A model generated the notes under the pieces. The model ran no database searches, was not told the DNA's origin, and saw only the letters and a program-made list of their open reading frames with translations. The position numbers and the translations under genes are program-made. From Anseranas semipalmata (Eukaryota; Chordata; Aves; Anseriformes; Anseranatidae): DNA of 64,000 nt. The stretch is from contig VXAA01001229.1 in assembly GCA_013399115.1 (NCBI GenBank), forward strand, positions 386,330 through 450,329, given 5' to 3'. Each line of letters opens with the position of its first letter. Positions within the stretch are counted from its first letter, which is position 1. Positions 26,770 through 37,818 of this stretch are shown piece by piece.

Positions 26770-27120
26770 GTATGATTGTCAGGGAAAGCGGACCAAACTG
26801 GCCTTGTTTAGCAGCAAGAAGCGAAAACTGGTGGGAGGTGTGGCAATACTGCTGCTTTGAAGAGGACAATATTCTCATTTCTGTGTTCCTTGTGGAGAAG
26901 TCTTCAGTTGTGACAAGGAGGATTTAGGCTGGATTTTAGGAGAAAACTTTTTAAGGGGGTAGTAGTAAAGCATCAGAACTTATTGCTCAGGGAAACTGTA
27001 GAGGCTTCATTGGTGAAGGTCACGTTGGACAAATGCCTCTGGAAAAACAGGGGTGCACTGGGGCAGTACAGCCCTCAGCCCTCCAAACAGTTCCTTCCAG
27101 CCTCAATGGTGTGTGACTTC
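26770..27120 (+). mobile_element. Old CR1 LINE 3' fragment (decayed)
   Basis: The plus strand keeps, in the correct order, several landmarks of the 3' part of avian CR1. A segment around 26793-26830 includes GGCCTTGTTTAGCAG, like the end of the CR1 coding region. The segment at 26920-26955 corresponds to the 'aggctggacataaggaagaatttctttac' block. The segment 26970-27035 corresponds to the 'ggaacaggctgcccaggga...ttggacaaatg' block, ending with CCTTCCAGCC near 27095. Each block has many substitutions and gaps, so this copy is old. The 5' boundary is uncertain. The call rests on remembered family consensus, not on an alignment. Confidence 0.65.
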
Positions 27121-28037
27121 ATAGCAAGCAAGGCTGATTTAGTGCCACCTCTCCCCGTCTTTTTTCCCCAATGCAGCAGCCCACATTATCTAGTTTTTCC
27201 TGATAAATTATGTATTTTACATTTTCAGCTATTTCTTTGCATTCCTCTGAACTCTTTTCTATTGGTCCTGGCTGCTCTTAATCTTTGGTTGGTCTAGGAG
27301 CCTTTTTGGACTAGAGCAGAATGAAAGGATTGCTTTTGGTGTCTCAGCTCTGTATACCTGGCTTCTCTGTACATCTGGGCATGCTGTAGTTTTTCAAGCA
27401 GTAATATAGCACCAATTTCTGATGATCTCGTGTCTTATACATTCGCAGTATAAAATGCAAGTTTAAGAAATAGTAGCAGTGTGCAAAAACAATCAAAGAT
27501 TTTTTTTTTTAAATGCAACAGATGATTCCTCTGCAGCACTAAGTCTAGATAACAAAGGGTTTATGCTATATATGTCAAATTTCCTTCTGGGCACATTTAT
27601 AGAGATATTTCTGAAGTGGAGTGTTTCCAGTCAGAATATTTAAAACAAATCAAACATCTTCATTAAGAATTAAACAGTAGGATATGTGGGCTTGCGTGCA
27701 CAGTATTTTGTGAATGGTTCATACCTTTAGTGCTGTATTAGCTTTCATGGAATATCCACTTGTTTGGCAGTAGTCAGATAAAGAAGAAATGAAATTAAAC
27801 TGCAGTGTATGAAATATTCCAGTCCTGGTGTCAAAGATTTTATTAGATTCAGAGTGCGTTTAAAGATCAGTAGAAGACTTCAGGCATTTGCCAATCAAAT
27901 GAACTTGTGAGAGTACCATTGCTCTCTTTTCCTCCTTGGCAGATAGGGACAAACAAAGGCGGGTGAATTACCAACTCTTTCGGAAAACTAAACTTATATT
28001 GCCATTCAGAGCTTGGTGTGTGAGGGGGGAGATGGTT
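27121..28037. other. Noncoding stretch between CR1 copies
   Basis: No gene or element is recognised. It contains a T-rich run near 27500. The flanking CR1 copies are in opposite orientations. Confidence 0.5.
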
Positions 28038-28057
28038 AAAAAAAAAAAAAAAAAAAA
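28038..28057. repeat. A20 homopolymer
   Basis: Twenty uninterrupted A residues. The sequence just upstream on the plus strand has no known retroelement character. Confidence 0.9.
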
Positions 28058-28250
28058 TTCTTCAGGGTGTTTGCTGGAGGAAGACAGTTACAGAACAGCA
28101 ATGAAAGAAGTGTTCCCAGTCTTCCATGCGATGCATGATATTTGAGTACTGCGAGTCTATTGATTTGTAGTTTAATACCAGAATCATAACTTCAACTTTG
28201 TGACACTGTTTTCTGCTTTGCCTTTTCTGTTGATTTCTAAGTTAGACTTA

Positions 28251-28765
28251 GAAGCATAGAATCATTTATGTTGGAAAAGACCTTTTAAGATCAAGTCCAG
28301 CCATCCACCTAACGTTACAAGTCCACCACTAAGCCTTATCCCTAAGTGCCACAGGCACACATCTCTTAAATGCCTCCAGGGATGGTGACTCCACCACCTC
28401 CCTGGCAGCCTTTTCCAACGCCTGACCACCCTTTCTTTTTTAAAGAAACTCTTCCTAATATCCAATCTAACCCTCCCCTGGTGCAACTTGAAGCCATTGC
28501 CTTGTGTCCTATCACTTTTCACCTGAGAAAAACACCCTCCTCACTACAACCTGCTTTCAGGTAGTTGTAGAGAGTGATGAGGCCCACCCTCAGCCCTTTT
28601 CTCCAGACTAAACAGCCCCAGTTCTCTCAGCTGTTTCTCACGTCTTGTTTTCTAGTCCCTTCACCAGCTTTGCTCTTCTCTGCACACGCTGGAGCAACTC
28701 GATGTCCTCCTTGTAGTGAGGGGCCCAAAACTCAGCTCAGTGCTTGATGTTTTCTGAGAGGGCTG
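28251..28765 (-). mobile_element. CR1 LINE, 5'-truncated, minus strand
   Basis: Chicken-repeat-1 is the dominant non-LTR retrotransposon of birds. The left edge (GAAGCATAGAATCAT, 28251-28265) is the complement of the CR1 3' tail with its octamer-like ATTCTATG unit. From there the sequence follows the complement of the CR1 3' region. Diagnostic pieces are 'ttggaaaagacctttt' (28271), 'cctccagggatggtgactcca' (28373), 'aaactcttcctaatatcca' (28445) and 'cttgtagtgaggggccca' (28711). Similarity fades after about 28765, consistent with 5' truncation by incomplete reverse transcription. The wording differs from the copy at 37141-37818, so it belongs to another subfamily. No usable coding frame remains. 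Confidence 0.92.
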
Positions 28766-29796
28766 CACACTTCTACAAGTCCCTGCTCAGTACTAGTTTT
28801 TCTGTAAGAAGCTTTTTGGGTGTCTCACTGTGATGCATACTCTCTGCCTCTCAAATGCTTTTTGGCTACTTCTATGTCTCTTTCATGTCCAATTCTTTTA
28901 AAATTGTGGCCTTCCCAATAGGTGTGCAGCATTCCAATAATAGTTTTGCAACTGTGATGTGGGAGCTAAAAGCAAATGTGCTCCTGGGCTTCCTTTTGAA
29001 ATTTTCTTTCTTCCTTGTGAAAGAAACTTAATGCAGTTTGTGCCGTGTGAGGCTGTTAGTGCTTTGCAAGCCTCTTCCCTGGTGTCCAGATACAGACTCC
29101 AACTGTCTGTCTGTGAGAGAGCGAGTGTACAGTGCCAAGCAGATCTGCCCGGTGGGTGGTGCTAATGATTTCAGCGCGGGTGCATTTTTGCACATGATTT
29201 GAAAAAGAAAGTGAGATGGGGAAAGAGAAAACTTTCAGTCTTGGCAACAGAAGTATTTCTGGAAACTCTCTGGTAGTTGGAGATTCTCAAGAATTCTGCA
29301 ACAGCTTTAGCACAGGTGTGTGCCTCTTAAATATTAAAGAAAAAAACCTTTCAAAATACTTTAAGCTATTTGATTGTTATTGCAAGAAAAAGCATTTTTT
29401 TCCCAAATGTAATTGTAATTTTCTATTAATTTCATATAGTATTGTCTGAGTAATAAAGTTATTAAATATTGACTGATTCCCTGCTCTCCCACTGCTCTCA
29501 GTATATCTACAGAGGGTTTCCCAGAGGAGCATCTGACAGGCTTTAAACAATCTGCCATGACAGCGTGGAGGAAAAAGTATTGTCTAGCTTGCTAATCTCT
29601 TAGCTCTTGTGTTTTCAAGATGGTTTTACTGAATTTATCAGTGTGCCCTAGTTCCTGTTTCCCTTCATAACCATTGTGCTCATTTCAGATGTTGACAGGG
29701 CTTGGTACCTCATGGTTGGATGGTCTGACTTAAAAGCCCTGAGACATCTTGTTCCCTGGACAATATGCCTGCAAAGAAGTCCCTGCCAGTTTCACA
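28766..29796. other. Noncoding stretch
   Basis: AT-rich single-copy-looking DNA. No gene, RNA or element is recognised. Confidence 0.5.
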
Positions 29797-29850
29797 GATA
29801 TATATTTATATTATATATATATATATATATATAAATAAAATATTTTCATT
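29797..29850. repeat. (AT)n microsatellite
   Basis: A tract of TA/AT dinucleotides with a few interruptions, then ATAAATAAAATA. A pure dinucleotide core lies at about 29812-29832. It is likely length-polymorphic. Confidence 0.9.
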
Positions 29851-32800
29851 GTTATGGTTGGCTGATATTTATGTTCTTATTCTCCTCCTCCTTAACACAA
29901 GTCTGACCACATTTTCTTGGAGGTTTGTCTGCCTTACTTGGAGGACTTGAATATTTGTCCTTTATTTTGTCTGTGCATCTCTCCCTTGTATTACCCTCCC
30001 CTTCCATCAATTCATGACATAGATGGAGACCAAGGTACTGTAAAGGACATCAGTCATAAAAAGAATGCAACAAGTTCATCGTGTTATTTTTACCTGTCTG
30101 CTGTCTAATATCTTGATATAAATGTAAATGTTAGACTGGCTCATTGCAAATGGAAACATATCTGTGCTTTGCAAAAAGTAGTGGCATCTTAGTGGAAATA
30201 ATTATCTTCCACATAGTGGAGGTGATAATCATGCTGTTATAATGAGGGCAGTTTTCTTGGAGTTCTGTCTAGCAACAGCCCTGTTTTTCTCTGTCTTTCT
30301 AGATTCAGCTGATCCCTATTGATCTTTCTTTCTTATAGGGTTTAACTTTGGGAGGGGGGAAAAAAATCCATATCTTGATGTTCTACAAATTATGCAGTCA
30401 ACTTCCCAGTATGTGTGGAAAATCACAAGGTCAGAGCAGCTAGATTGCTCTCACCCTGGGAAAATAACTTTCTGGGCATGATATCTACCCTGCCAGACTG
30501 ATGTTTGATTCTAAAGGGGGGGGGGAGCAGACACTGATTGATGGAAGTTTGTAACTACAACACTGCTGGTATGCTACAGCTTTATTTTCAGTCTTAACTC
30601 TTTAATTGCTTTAATTAGTAAAACCAAAGGCAGGCACTTTTCTTTGTTATGACAAAATGCAAAAAATTTGTAGTAAACTTGTACAATAAAATGTACTGCA
30701 TAGTGATTTGGTAGCATTATTACTTTCTAGTAAATTGTGCTGTGGTCTTTATAACAGGAAGCCTTAGAAGAAGGAATGAGCCTAGGAAAAAAGGAGTCCT
30801 AAAAATTAAATCTGAGAGTGTTAGATATATCGTGTGGGTTTTAGAAAAACTAGCAGTTTAAAGGAAGAATGACTGAACAACATGCTTTTCATGGTCAGCT
30901 GATCTCCATTCCATCCATGCATTTATTAAATACATTTTACTTTGTGCTTCATTTGACAGTAGATTTCAGTCCATCGGATTAGGGAGTTGACTGGATGAAG
31001 TGTAAACTGCAGTCCAAAGCAAGCACTATATAAGATCTAAGAAGTCTATTTTACCATTTCCATTAGTCTCTATAAAGTGTTGTGATAAGATCAAGGTGCA
31101 TAAGATATTGTGTGTTAAATTATGCGGCCATCTGGCTGATAGTATTGCTGGAGCTGGTGGGGCTAACAAAAGATATTCTTAGGGCCAGTCAAAGGTGCTC
31201 CTTCCTAAAACTTCTATTTTTGGTTTCTGAACTTTGCATGTTAAGAAGTTTTTTCTTCTGTTTATTCTTTCCCCAAAGGCTGGATTTTTTTTCTTTGCCA
31301 GATGATTTCAATGAAAGCACTAACTAATTAAGAATATGAGAAGCAATGGACAGCATTTCCGGAACTATTTTCTTTGTTTTATTCATCTGTAGTATCAAAC
31401 AAGCTGAGTCTTGAAACATGGTCAGAAGACAGTAATTATCTAGGGTATTTGTTTGATGGACTCAAAGGAGGGGGGGGGGGAATGCTTATATGAAATCTGT
31501 GGGTTTAATAATGATTGAGAATCTGTAATGGAAACATCCTTCATCACATCAATTTTGAGTAGGGATTTGAAAAAAAATTGTAATGGAGAAAGTACATTAA
31601 CATGAATGTAGTGCGAGTTTTTAAGGCAGATTGAATAGCGGGAATATTTAAGGATATGATACTGAAAAGGAAGCACAAAAACTGCTTGAATGAATCCTAC
31701 TAGTTTGAAGTCTGAAGTGTGGAAAAAGATGGTGTAGGGCAGGATGTGGCAGAGGAGCATAAAATTATGTGAGGAGGAACCTCCCCTGCCACAGCTTCAC
31801 ACCATTCCCATGTTCTTGGCAACCTCAGCATACTGTAAAAATGCACGTGTTCAGCGCATCCACTTCATACCAGAAGTAAATCCTTCCTTGTCCCACGTAT
31901 GAGTAATTAAGTGGATACTGTAAGTTATGTTGTATTAAAGTATTACTGATGTCTGGGACTATTCCTATCTAGGGGTGTCTGTGAAAAAGAAAAATTCTGT
32001 GGAAGAAGGAAGTAATGAGTAAACAGTGCTCTCCAAGGGAGTGATGAAGGTGTGGTGGCCTACCAGATTTGACTTGTCCAAGTCAGCTGGCTCACACCTA
32101 GAGAACTTCTTGGACTGAGCATTGCAAACTTATGCAGCAGACTGTGGTTCCCGTCTTGGCCAGCTGGATGGGTTCAAGTTTTAGTGAACAGGAAGTAGCC
32201 AGAACAGGCACGTGCTCCAGGAACAGTGGCAACATGCTTGAGTAGAAATTGTAGTCTCAGGCAGTTTGTGTACAGCCTCCCAGCTGGGTTATTGAGAAAG
32301 GCAAGTGTTCTTTCTTTTGACTACACAGCCCTAATCCTTCTCTTTTCAAATGGCTCATTTTGGCCCACGCTGTGGCTTAGGCTAAGTGGTCTCCTTGTCT
32401 CTGTGCTAAACCCCAACTCCCTTTGAAGCTTACCAGGGTTTTGTATTTCCTGCTTTGCTGCTGCTGCAGATGAAAATCCCTTTAACACAGTAAGGTCCAT
32501 CACGCTGGGTCCCGCAGCTCCAGGCTGGTGTTTCTTTGCCTTGGGGACTGATGCTGTTTGCTGCAGATTCCTTCATGTCCTGCCTGGCTCTACAACCTTG
32601 CAGCACAGGTTTGCCTTTGTTTACCGCCCGCTGGCGCTTGGAAAGCAATTATATGTTTCTGTCCTCCAAGTGCTTACAAACCCCATACTTTCCGGCCTCC
32701 CACGGTTGACTGCTTTTAAAAAGAGTGCTGTACCCATCAACAGGTGTTAACAGCATCTGCTATCAACATGGCATCACCCTCGCAGCCGAGCAGCCTCCTG

Positions 32801-33027
32801 CCAAGGAGCTGGCACTCTCTTCGCTATGCATACTCCCCATCTGCATGCAGATTCACTTAACACCTCTTGCCCTAGTGGAACTGGCACGTGTCTCGGTGTG
32901 GGCCCAAAGCCACCCAAGCATATGGGCTCAGGCTGCTCCAAGTGTGTACAGCAGCGATGGTGCTTTTGTAAAACAGGAACAGGATTCTCACACAGGAAAG
33001 GTAGTGCAACCTTTGGGCCTGGGATGC
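29851..33027. other. Noncoding stretch
   Basis: No gene is recognised. Short plus-strand G runs occur at 30516-30525 (G10) and 31470-31480 (G11). A slightly more GC-rich part begins near 32400. Frames on both strands are short and show no family features. Confidence 0.5.
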
Positions 33028-33070
33028 TTTTTTTTTTNNNNNNNNNNNNTTTTTTTCTTTTTTTTTTTTT
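33028..33070. repeat. Poly(T) tract with assembly gap (12 N)
   Basis: T residues at 33028-33037 are followed by N at 33038-33049 and then T residues to 33070 with one C at 33057. The gap lies wholly inside a homopolymer, so the assembler or base caller probably failed on tract length. Frames crossing it are meaningless. Confidence 0.97.
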
Positions 33071-36000
33071 GGTATTATTCGGTGCTATGACAAAGGTCTA
33101 CATAAGCTCTTTTCTCATCTCTGCAGGTCTTCAAAGGTGTTTTTTGTATTTGGTTATCTTGGGTATAGTTTTTAGTTATAGCAAAAACTGATTGCCAATA
33201 ACATATATCCAGAGGAGCCTGTTTCCTGTAGCAATATACTGTACTGAGGGTTTGATGATGCCCGATGTCCTTCCTTATGTTTCTTCTGTGTCTCTTTGTT
33301 GCCGTGCCTTATCTCCTGTAATTGCAGAAGGCTATGGAGACATCTGCTTTAGCCCTTGTTTTCTGCAAATCCAAGCAACTTCTGCGCATCAGTCTCCCAT
33401 TGCCTGTGGGTTTCTGAATACATTCTTATGTGGCCCTAGATCTCTAGCTTGGTCTTAAAGCAGAAGTGCTTGAACTTATTTTTGACCAGGGTTGCAGCCT
33501 GAGTTTGGCTTGGCTTAGGACATTCTCTGCATGCCCCTGCCCTACCCCTTGTGTAGGGCCAGTCCAGTCTGAAATACCATATCTGTAAGAATATTTGTCA
33601 CCTGACATAAAAAAAGTGAAATTATCCTTCTGATTAGATAAACCCCATGGACTTGAACCATAAACCACTTGAACAACAAAACTCCAAGCCCACAAAAGCA
33701 AACTACAAGTTATGTCCTCTTCATATGATGGCTTTACCTCTCCCCAGCCTTTACTGATTTATTCTTTTTTGGCTTCTCTGAGTATGTCCTAGACATCATG
33801 GTCTGGCCCATAGGATCAGCCATTTGAATGGCAGAAAAGTTTTCTCTGAAGTATTCCCCTTGTGACAAAGACATTGGAAAACAAGCCCTGAATGATTTAT
33901 CCTTTGCTTACTCACATTTGGATGCTCAGCAAGAATCCGTTCCTTTGGAACGACTACACACAGCACACAGAATATCTGTGGCACTGGGCCAGCCCTCGGG
34001 AATGTTTCCTTCCTTGCCGAACCCTTACTTTAAAGGCAATTACCAGTAGTGCTACCCCTTGCTAGCCCTGCTAGAACAGAGGCTGTTCTGTTAGACGCAG
34101 CAGTAATTCCTTCTGGATTTCTGTAGGTAGGTGCATGGCATACCTCAATGATTGGGTCTTCTCCAAAAACCTTCTCATTTTGTCTGTCGTCAAAATTACT
34201 GTATATTGATTGGCTCTGTGCTAAACTTAGCAAAAGAAATTGGCGATCAAAAAAAAAATTAGGTGGGCCGCATTAGTATTTTTGTCTGATTTGCCTTTGC
34301 TTTGGAATTAGTACTCCAGGAGTCTGCGTTTAGTGGTTGTGCTTCTTGGCTACTGCGAAGAAACTTTTATGGGATACTATTGATCCAGTTGGGACCAGCA
34401 GAGCTTGCAAGGTACGAGTCATGTGGCAGTGTTTGCAAGGGGTGGCCTGAGCACTTCTATTGCCCAGGCAATTTCAGATCATCCGGCTGGATTTCTGCAC
34501 TGACCTTTAAAATTGTACTTGTATTAAGTATCCATCTGGGTTCTGGTAGCATGATAAATCTGGCGGGCTCTAATGGACTTTTGAAATACATGTGGTGCAT
34601 AGCAAAGTGTTGCCTCCCCCCCCCCCACCCCCTTGGTTATTTGTAAAATGTTTTGCATGTTTAGTAAATGTACCCATAAGAGATTAGCTGAAGGACATAT
34701 TTTTCCCATGGGAGTTTGTGAAGGAATTAAATGGAAGCATTAGTCTGAATTGCAAAAAATAACCAGTTGATCAAACTGAACAAAAATGACCATACTTATC
34801 CTGAATGATTCACCAGTGCTAGCATAAGCATTCAATGTGCTAGGTGGAGCTAGTATGACATTTTTAAAGCAGCAATAGAGAAATCTAGGCCTTGTGTAAA
34901 AGGACAATGTGTGTATATATTTTAGATCATTCACTACTAAAATTAATGATAGGTCTCACCCCACAGGCCAAAGCTTCTTAGTCATTTTCCTTCCAGCCCA
35001 ACTTCAGATAAAACCTTTTTAGTGCTCTTGGGTTAATACATTCAGGCTGAGCAATCACAACGCACCAGTGAGTATCCTGCACAGGGACTGGGAGACAAAG
35101 TCTGCTTCTCTGGCCAGCTGGAAAATGTTGGATCGTCTCCCCAGCCTGCAGCTGGAGCAGCAGCTGCGGCATCCCTGCAGCCTAGCGCGGGGCGTTTGAG
35201 CGTGTGAAGAGCAGAGATCAGGACACGATGTGCCCTGGAAATGTGCTGACCACGGGGTTCCTCTGCAATGTTTACCCCCATCTTGCTCTGTTAGCCAGTA
35301 GCTAGGAGAGCATGAATGGGAAGGAGAGGACAGCGGGGCCTCCCAGCGCATCACGGGTGCAGAAGGGGACAGTGTCCTTCTCCCTGTGTTCCAGGAGGGC
35401 CCTTGGGTGCATGCAGGTGCTTGAAACTCCCAGAGAAAAAGGAGTGTGTAGGGCTGTCCCCAGCCCTCCTAGCTAGCACAAGGCTGAGGCAAAGCTTGCT
35501 GAGCCATTTCAGAGCAAGGTTTTGCCAGCTGTTGTATGGGAAACTGTCTCCCCAGCCCCAGAAGGTGTGGAAGGAGCAGGGTCCCCCTTCAGTGTCATGG
35601 TCTGTGGTATGTCAGCTGTAATATCTTGCTCCTTTCCTGCTTTCTCCCCTAAAGGGTAAACTCCCCAAAGGGTTTTTGGTCCTTGTTGATGAATCCGGGT
35701 TTAAATAATGGACTCCTTTCTGCTCTGATTCCACCAGGTGCTGCCTAGACCATGGATGGGCTAGTGCTGCGGCTGAGAAGCAGAGGGACACCCCCAGCAT
35801 GGAGGTTCCTTGGTTAGTTTTGTGTGAAGAAAAGGCCCATTGCTTCCACAGTCATCTGCTGTTTTTCTGCTGTTGATATTGGTTCAGTTTTCACAAGTTC
35901 CTCAGTGCCGATATGCGAGACCCGAAGTAGGGACAGGTCTTGTAATGGGTATCGAGGGCAGTGGATCCATGGGAAGGGATGCTGCATCTGGGAGTAACAG

Positions 36001-36859
36001 GGCAGGGGGCAGTAGTGGAATTACAGGGACAGCAGGGCAATGGGAGGCTGGAGATGATGTTAGGAAGTGTTTGGAGAGATGACTGGCACAAGTACAAGTC
36101 CTGGTACAAGTGACAGGCTGAAGGCCAGAGGAAGGGACTTGTTACCTTGACAAGGTTTCGATTCTGGTATATGTGTGCTTGGTGCAGGACTCAGACCTTC
36201 ATTTAGTAAGTAAACACTTTTTTTTTTTTTAAAGTATATTATTTTAAAGTACCTATTTTGTAGTGGTTACAATGCTGGCTTTTGGGGGTAAAATCACAGC
36301 TAGTTTTGTAGCTCTGTAGAAAATCTGAATTCCTTCTTGAAAGGCATCTGGTAGATGCCCTAGTTGCATGCACTTTTTCTGCTATCCTAGCATCAGGCCA
36401 CAGCCAGCATGCGAAATGAGCATGAGCTGCCTTTAGACAAGCCAGGTGGTAGAAGAACCTCAGAAGACTGCAGGAAATCTAGGACTGGAAGGGACATGAG
36501 ATAGGGAAGGGTGCCAGAAGGTCTCCAATGGCTTGGCTGTTGCTCACAGCACCGCTAGATGCTGGTGCGCTCCCATGGCTTTGTGGGTCCCAAACCTGTG
36601 TAGCTCTAGTCCCTGTGCTGATTGCACATGTGTTCATCATTTGACTCCAGCTGCATTGTTTCTTCAGGAGCTGCATCCTCAACATTTCTGCAACATTTGC
36701 ACCTCCTGGATGACCACAGACCTTAGTCACAAGGTTTGCCTGGACAGTTCTTTCTGTTTATGGAGACAGTGATGTTGCAGGAAGTCACCAAGGGGGTCTG
36801 TGTGGCATCCACTTTTTCCCAAATTACCTCCGAAATACACGTGGAATTGTTGGGGCTGT
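33071..36859. other. Noncoding stretch
   Basis: No gene is recognised. A C-rich tract at 34616-34632 (C11, A, C5) gives G runs on the minus strand. A GC-richer patch with several CpG lies at 35150-35360. A T11 run at about 36219-36229 precedes AT-rich sequence. Confidence 0.5.
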
Positions 36860-36985
36860 TTTATAGGATTGGTTATAAGCTTAAATGATTAGTCCAAAGT
36901 AATTCATCATGCTGGCACCAGAATCAGGAGCAGAACCTGTGTTTCCCAGCTTCCTGCTAGCAATAAGCATTACTTTCCTGTTTGC
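36860..36985 (-). mobile_element. Probable MIR-type SINE remnant
   Basis: The plus strand resembles the complement of the amniote MIR family. TTAAATGATTAGTCCAAAGT (from 36881) corresponds to the core 'ttaagtgacttgcccaaggt'. It is followed by a 'cagaatcaggagcagaacc' segment (about 36922-36940) that corresponds to the B-box side 'cagagccaggaatagaaccc', and then 'tttcccagcttcctgct'. The blocks are in the right order and spacing. The SINE is non-autonomous, tRNA-derived and inactive in birds. The assignment is from memory of the consensus, and the edges are approximate. Confidence 0.6.
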
Positions 36986-37140
36986 TCAGCAGGAGAGACA
37001 AGGGCCCTGGAGCAGGAAAGTCAAGAGAACTAAAAGTAGCATGTTCTTCCTACGACTTATCAGCCATTCACAGCACATATGGCCAGACAGGAAGTTTAAA
37101 TAATTTAGTTTCACTCATTTATAACGCAGCTCAATTTAAC

Positions 37141-37818
37141 ATAGTTATAGAAGCATAGAATGGCTTGGGTTGGAAGGGACCTTAAAGATCATCTAGTTCC
37201 AATCCCCCCTGCCAAGGAAAGGGACACTTGTCACTAGATCAGGCTGCCCAAAGCCTCGTCCACCCTGGCCTTGAACACTTCTAGGGCTGGGACATCCACA
37301 ACTTCTCTGGGCAACCTGTTCCAGTGCCTCACCTCTGTCATGGTGAAGAATTTCTTCCTTATATCTAATCTAAACCTACCCTCTTTTAGTTTAAAGCTAT
37401 TACCTGTGATCCTATCACTACAGGCCCTTGCAAGAAGTCCCTCCCCAGCTTTCCTATAGGGCCCCTTTTAGGTACTGGAAGGGTGCTAGAAGGGCTCCCC
37501 AAAGCCTTCTCTTCTCCAGGCTGAACAGCGCCAACTCCCTCAGCCCGTTTTCATAGGGGAGGTGCTCCAGCCTTTTGATCATCTTCGTGGCCTCCTCTGG
37601 ACAGCCTCAACAGGTCCATGTCCTTCTTATGTTGAGGGCCCCAGAACCAAATGCAGTGCTCTAGGTGGGATCTGATGAGAGCAGAGTAGAGGGGGAGAAT
37701 CGCCTCCCTCAACCTGCTGGTCATGCTTCTTTTGGTGGAGCCCATGGTATGGCTGGACTTCTGGGCTGCAACCTCACATTGCTGGGTTATTTTGAGCTTC
37801 TCATCTTCATCCCTACAG
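37141..37818 (-). mobile_element. CR1 LINE, 5'-truncated, best-preserved copy, minus strand
   Basis: This is a typical avian CR1 in complement. Its 3' tail is at the left edge (TAGAAGCATAGAATGGC, from 37148), followed by 'ttgggttggaagggacc' (37167). The rest of the 3' UTR and the end of the coding region continue without large gaps to about 37812, where 'gagcttctcatc' marks the last clear similarity. Beyond 37818 the sequence is unrelated, so the element is 5'-truncated at roughly 680 bp. It reads closer to family consensus than the other copies in the window, which suggests a younger insertion. No clear target-site duplication was found, as expected for CR1. Confidence 0.95.
37551..37745 (-). 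pseudogene. CR1 reverse-transcriptase C-terminal remnant
   Basis: Within the CR1 at 37141-37818 the minus strand keeps the last part of the retrotransposon's reverse-transcriptase frame. The translation contains ILPLYSALIRSHLEHC, a hallmark of the region after the catalytic palm in CR1/LINE polymerases, followed by WFWGPQHKKDMDLL. After that the reading changes to [11 protein letters not shown], which is what the neighbouring frame of the usual coding sequence gives. A one-base deletion near 37595 therefore probably shifted the frame. The catalytic YxDD segment lies further 5' and is absent because of truncation. The fragment is non-functional. Confidence 0.88.

Noticed and set aside
33028..33191. 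Open frames running through the N gap
   Set aside because: They depend on unknown bases and homopolymer length.
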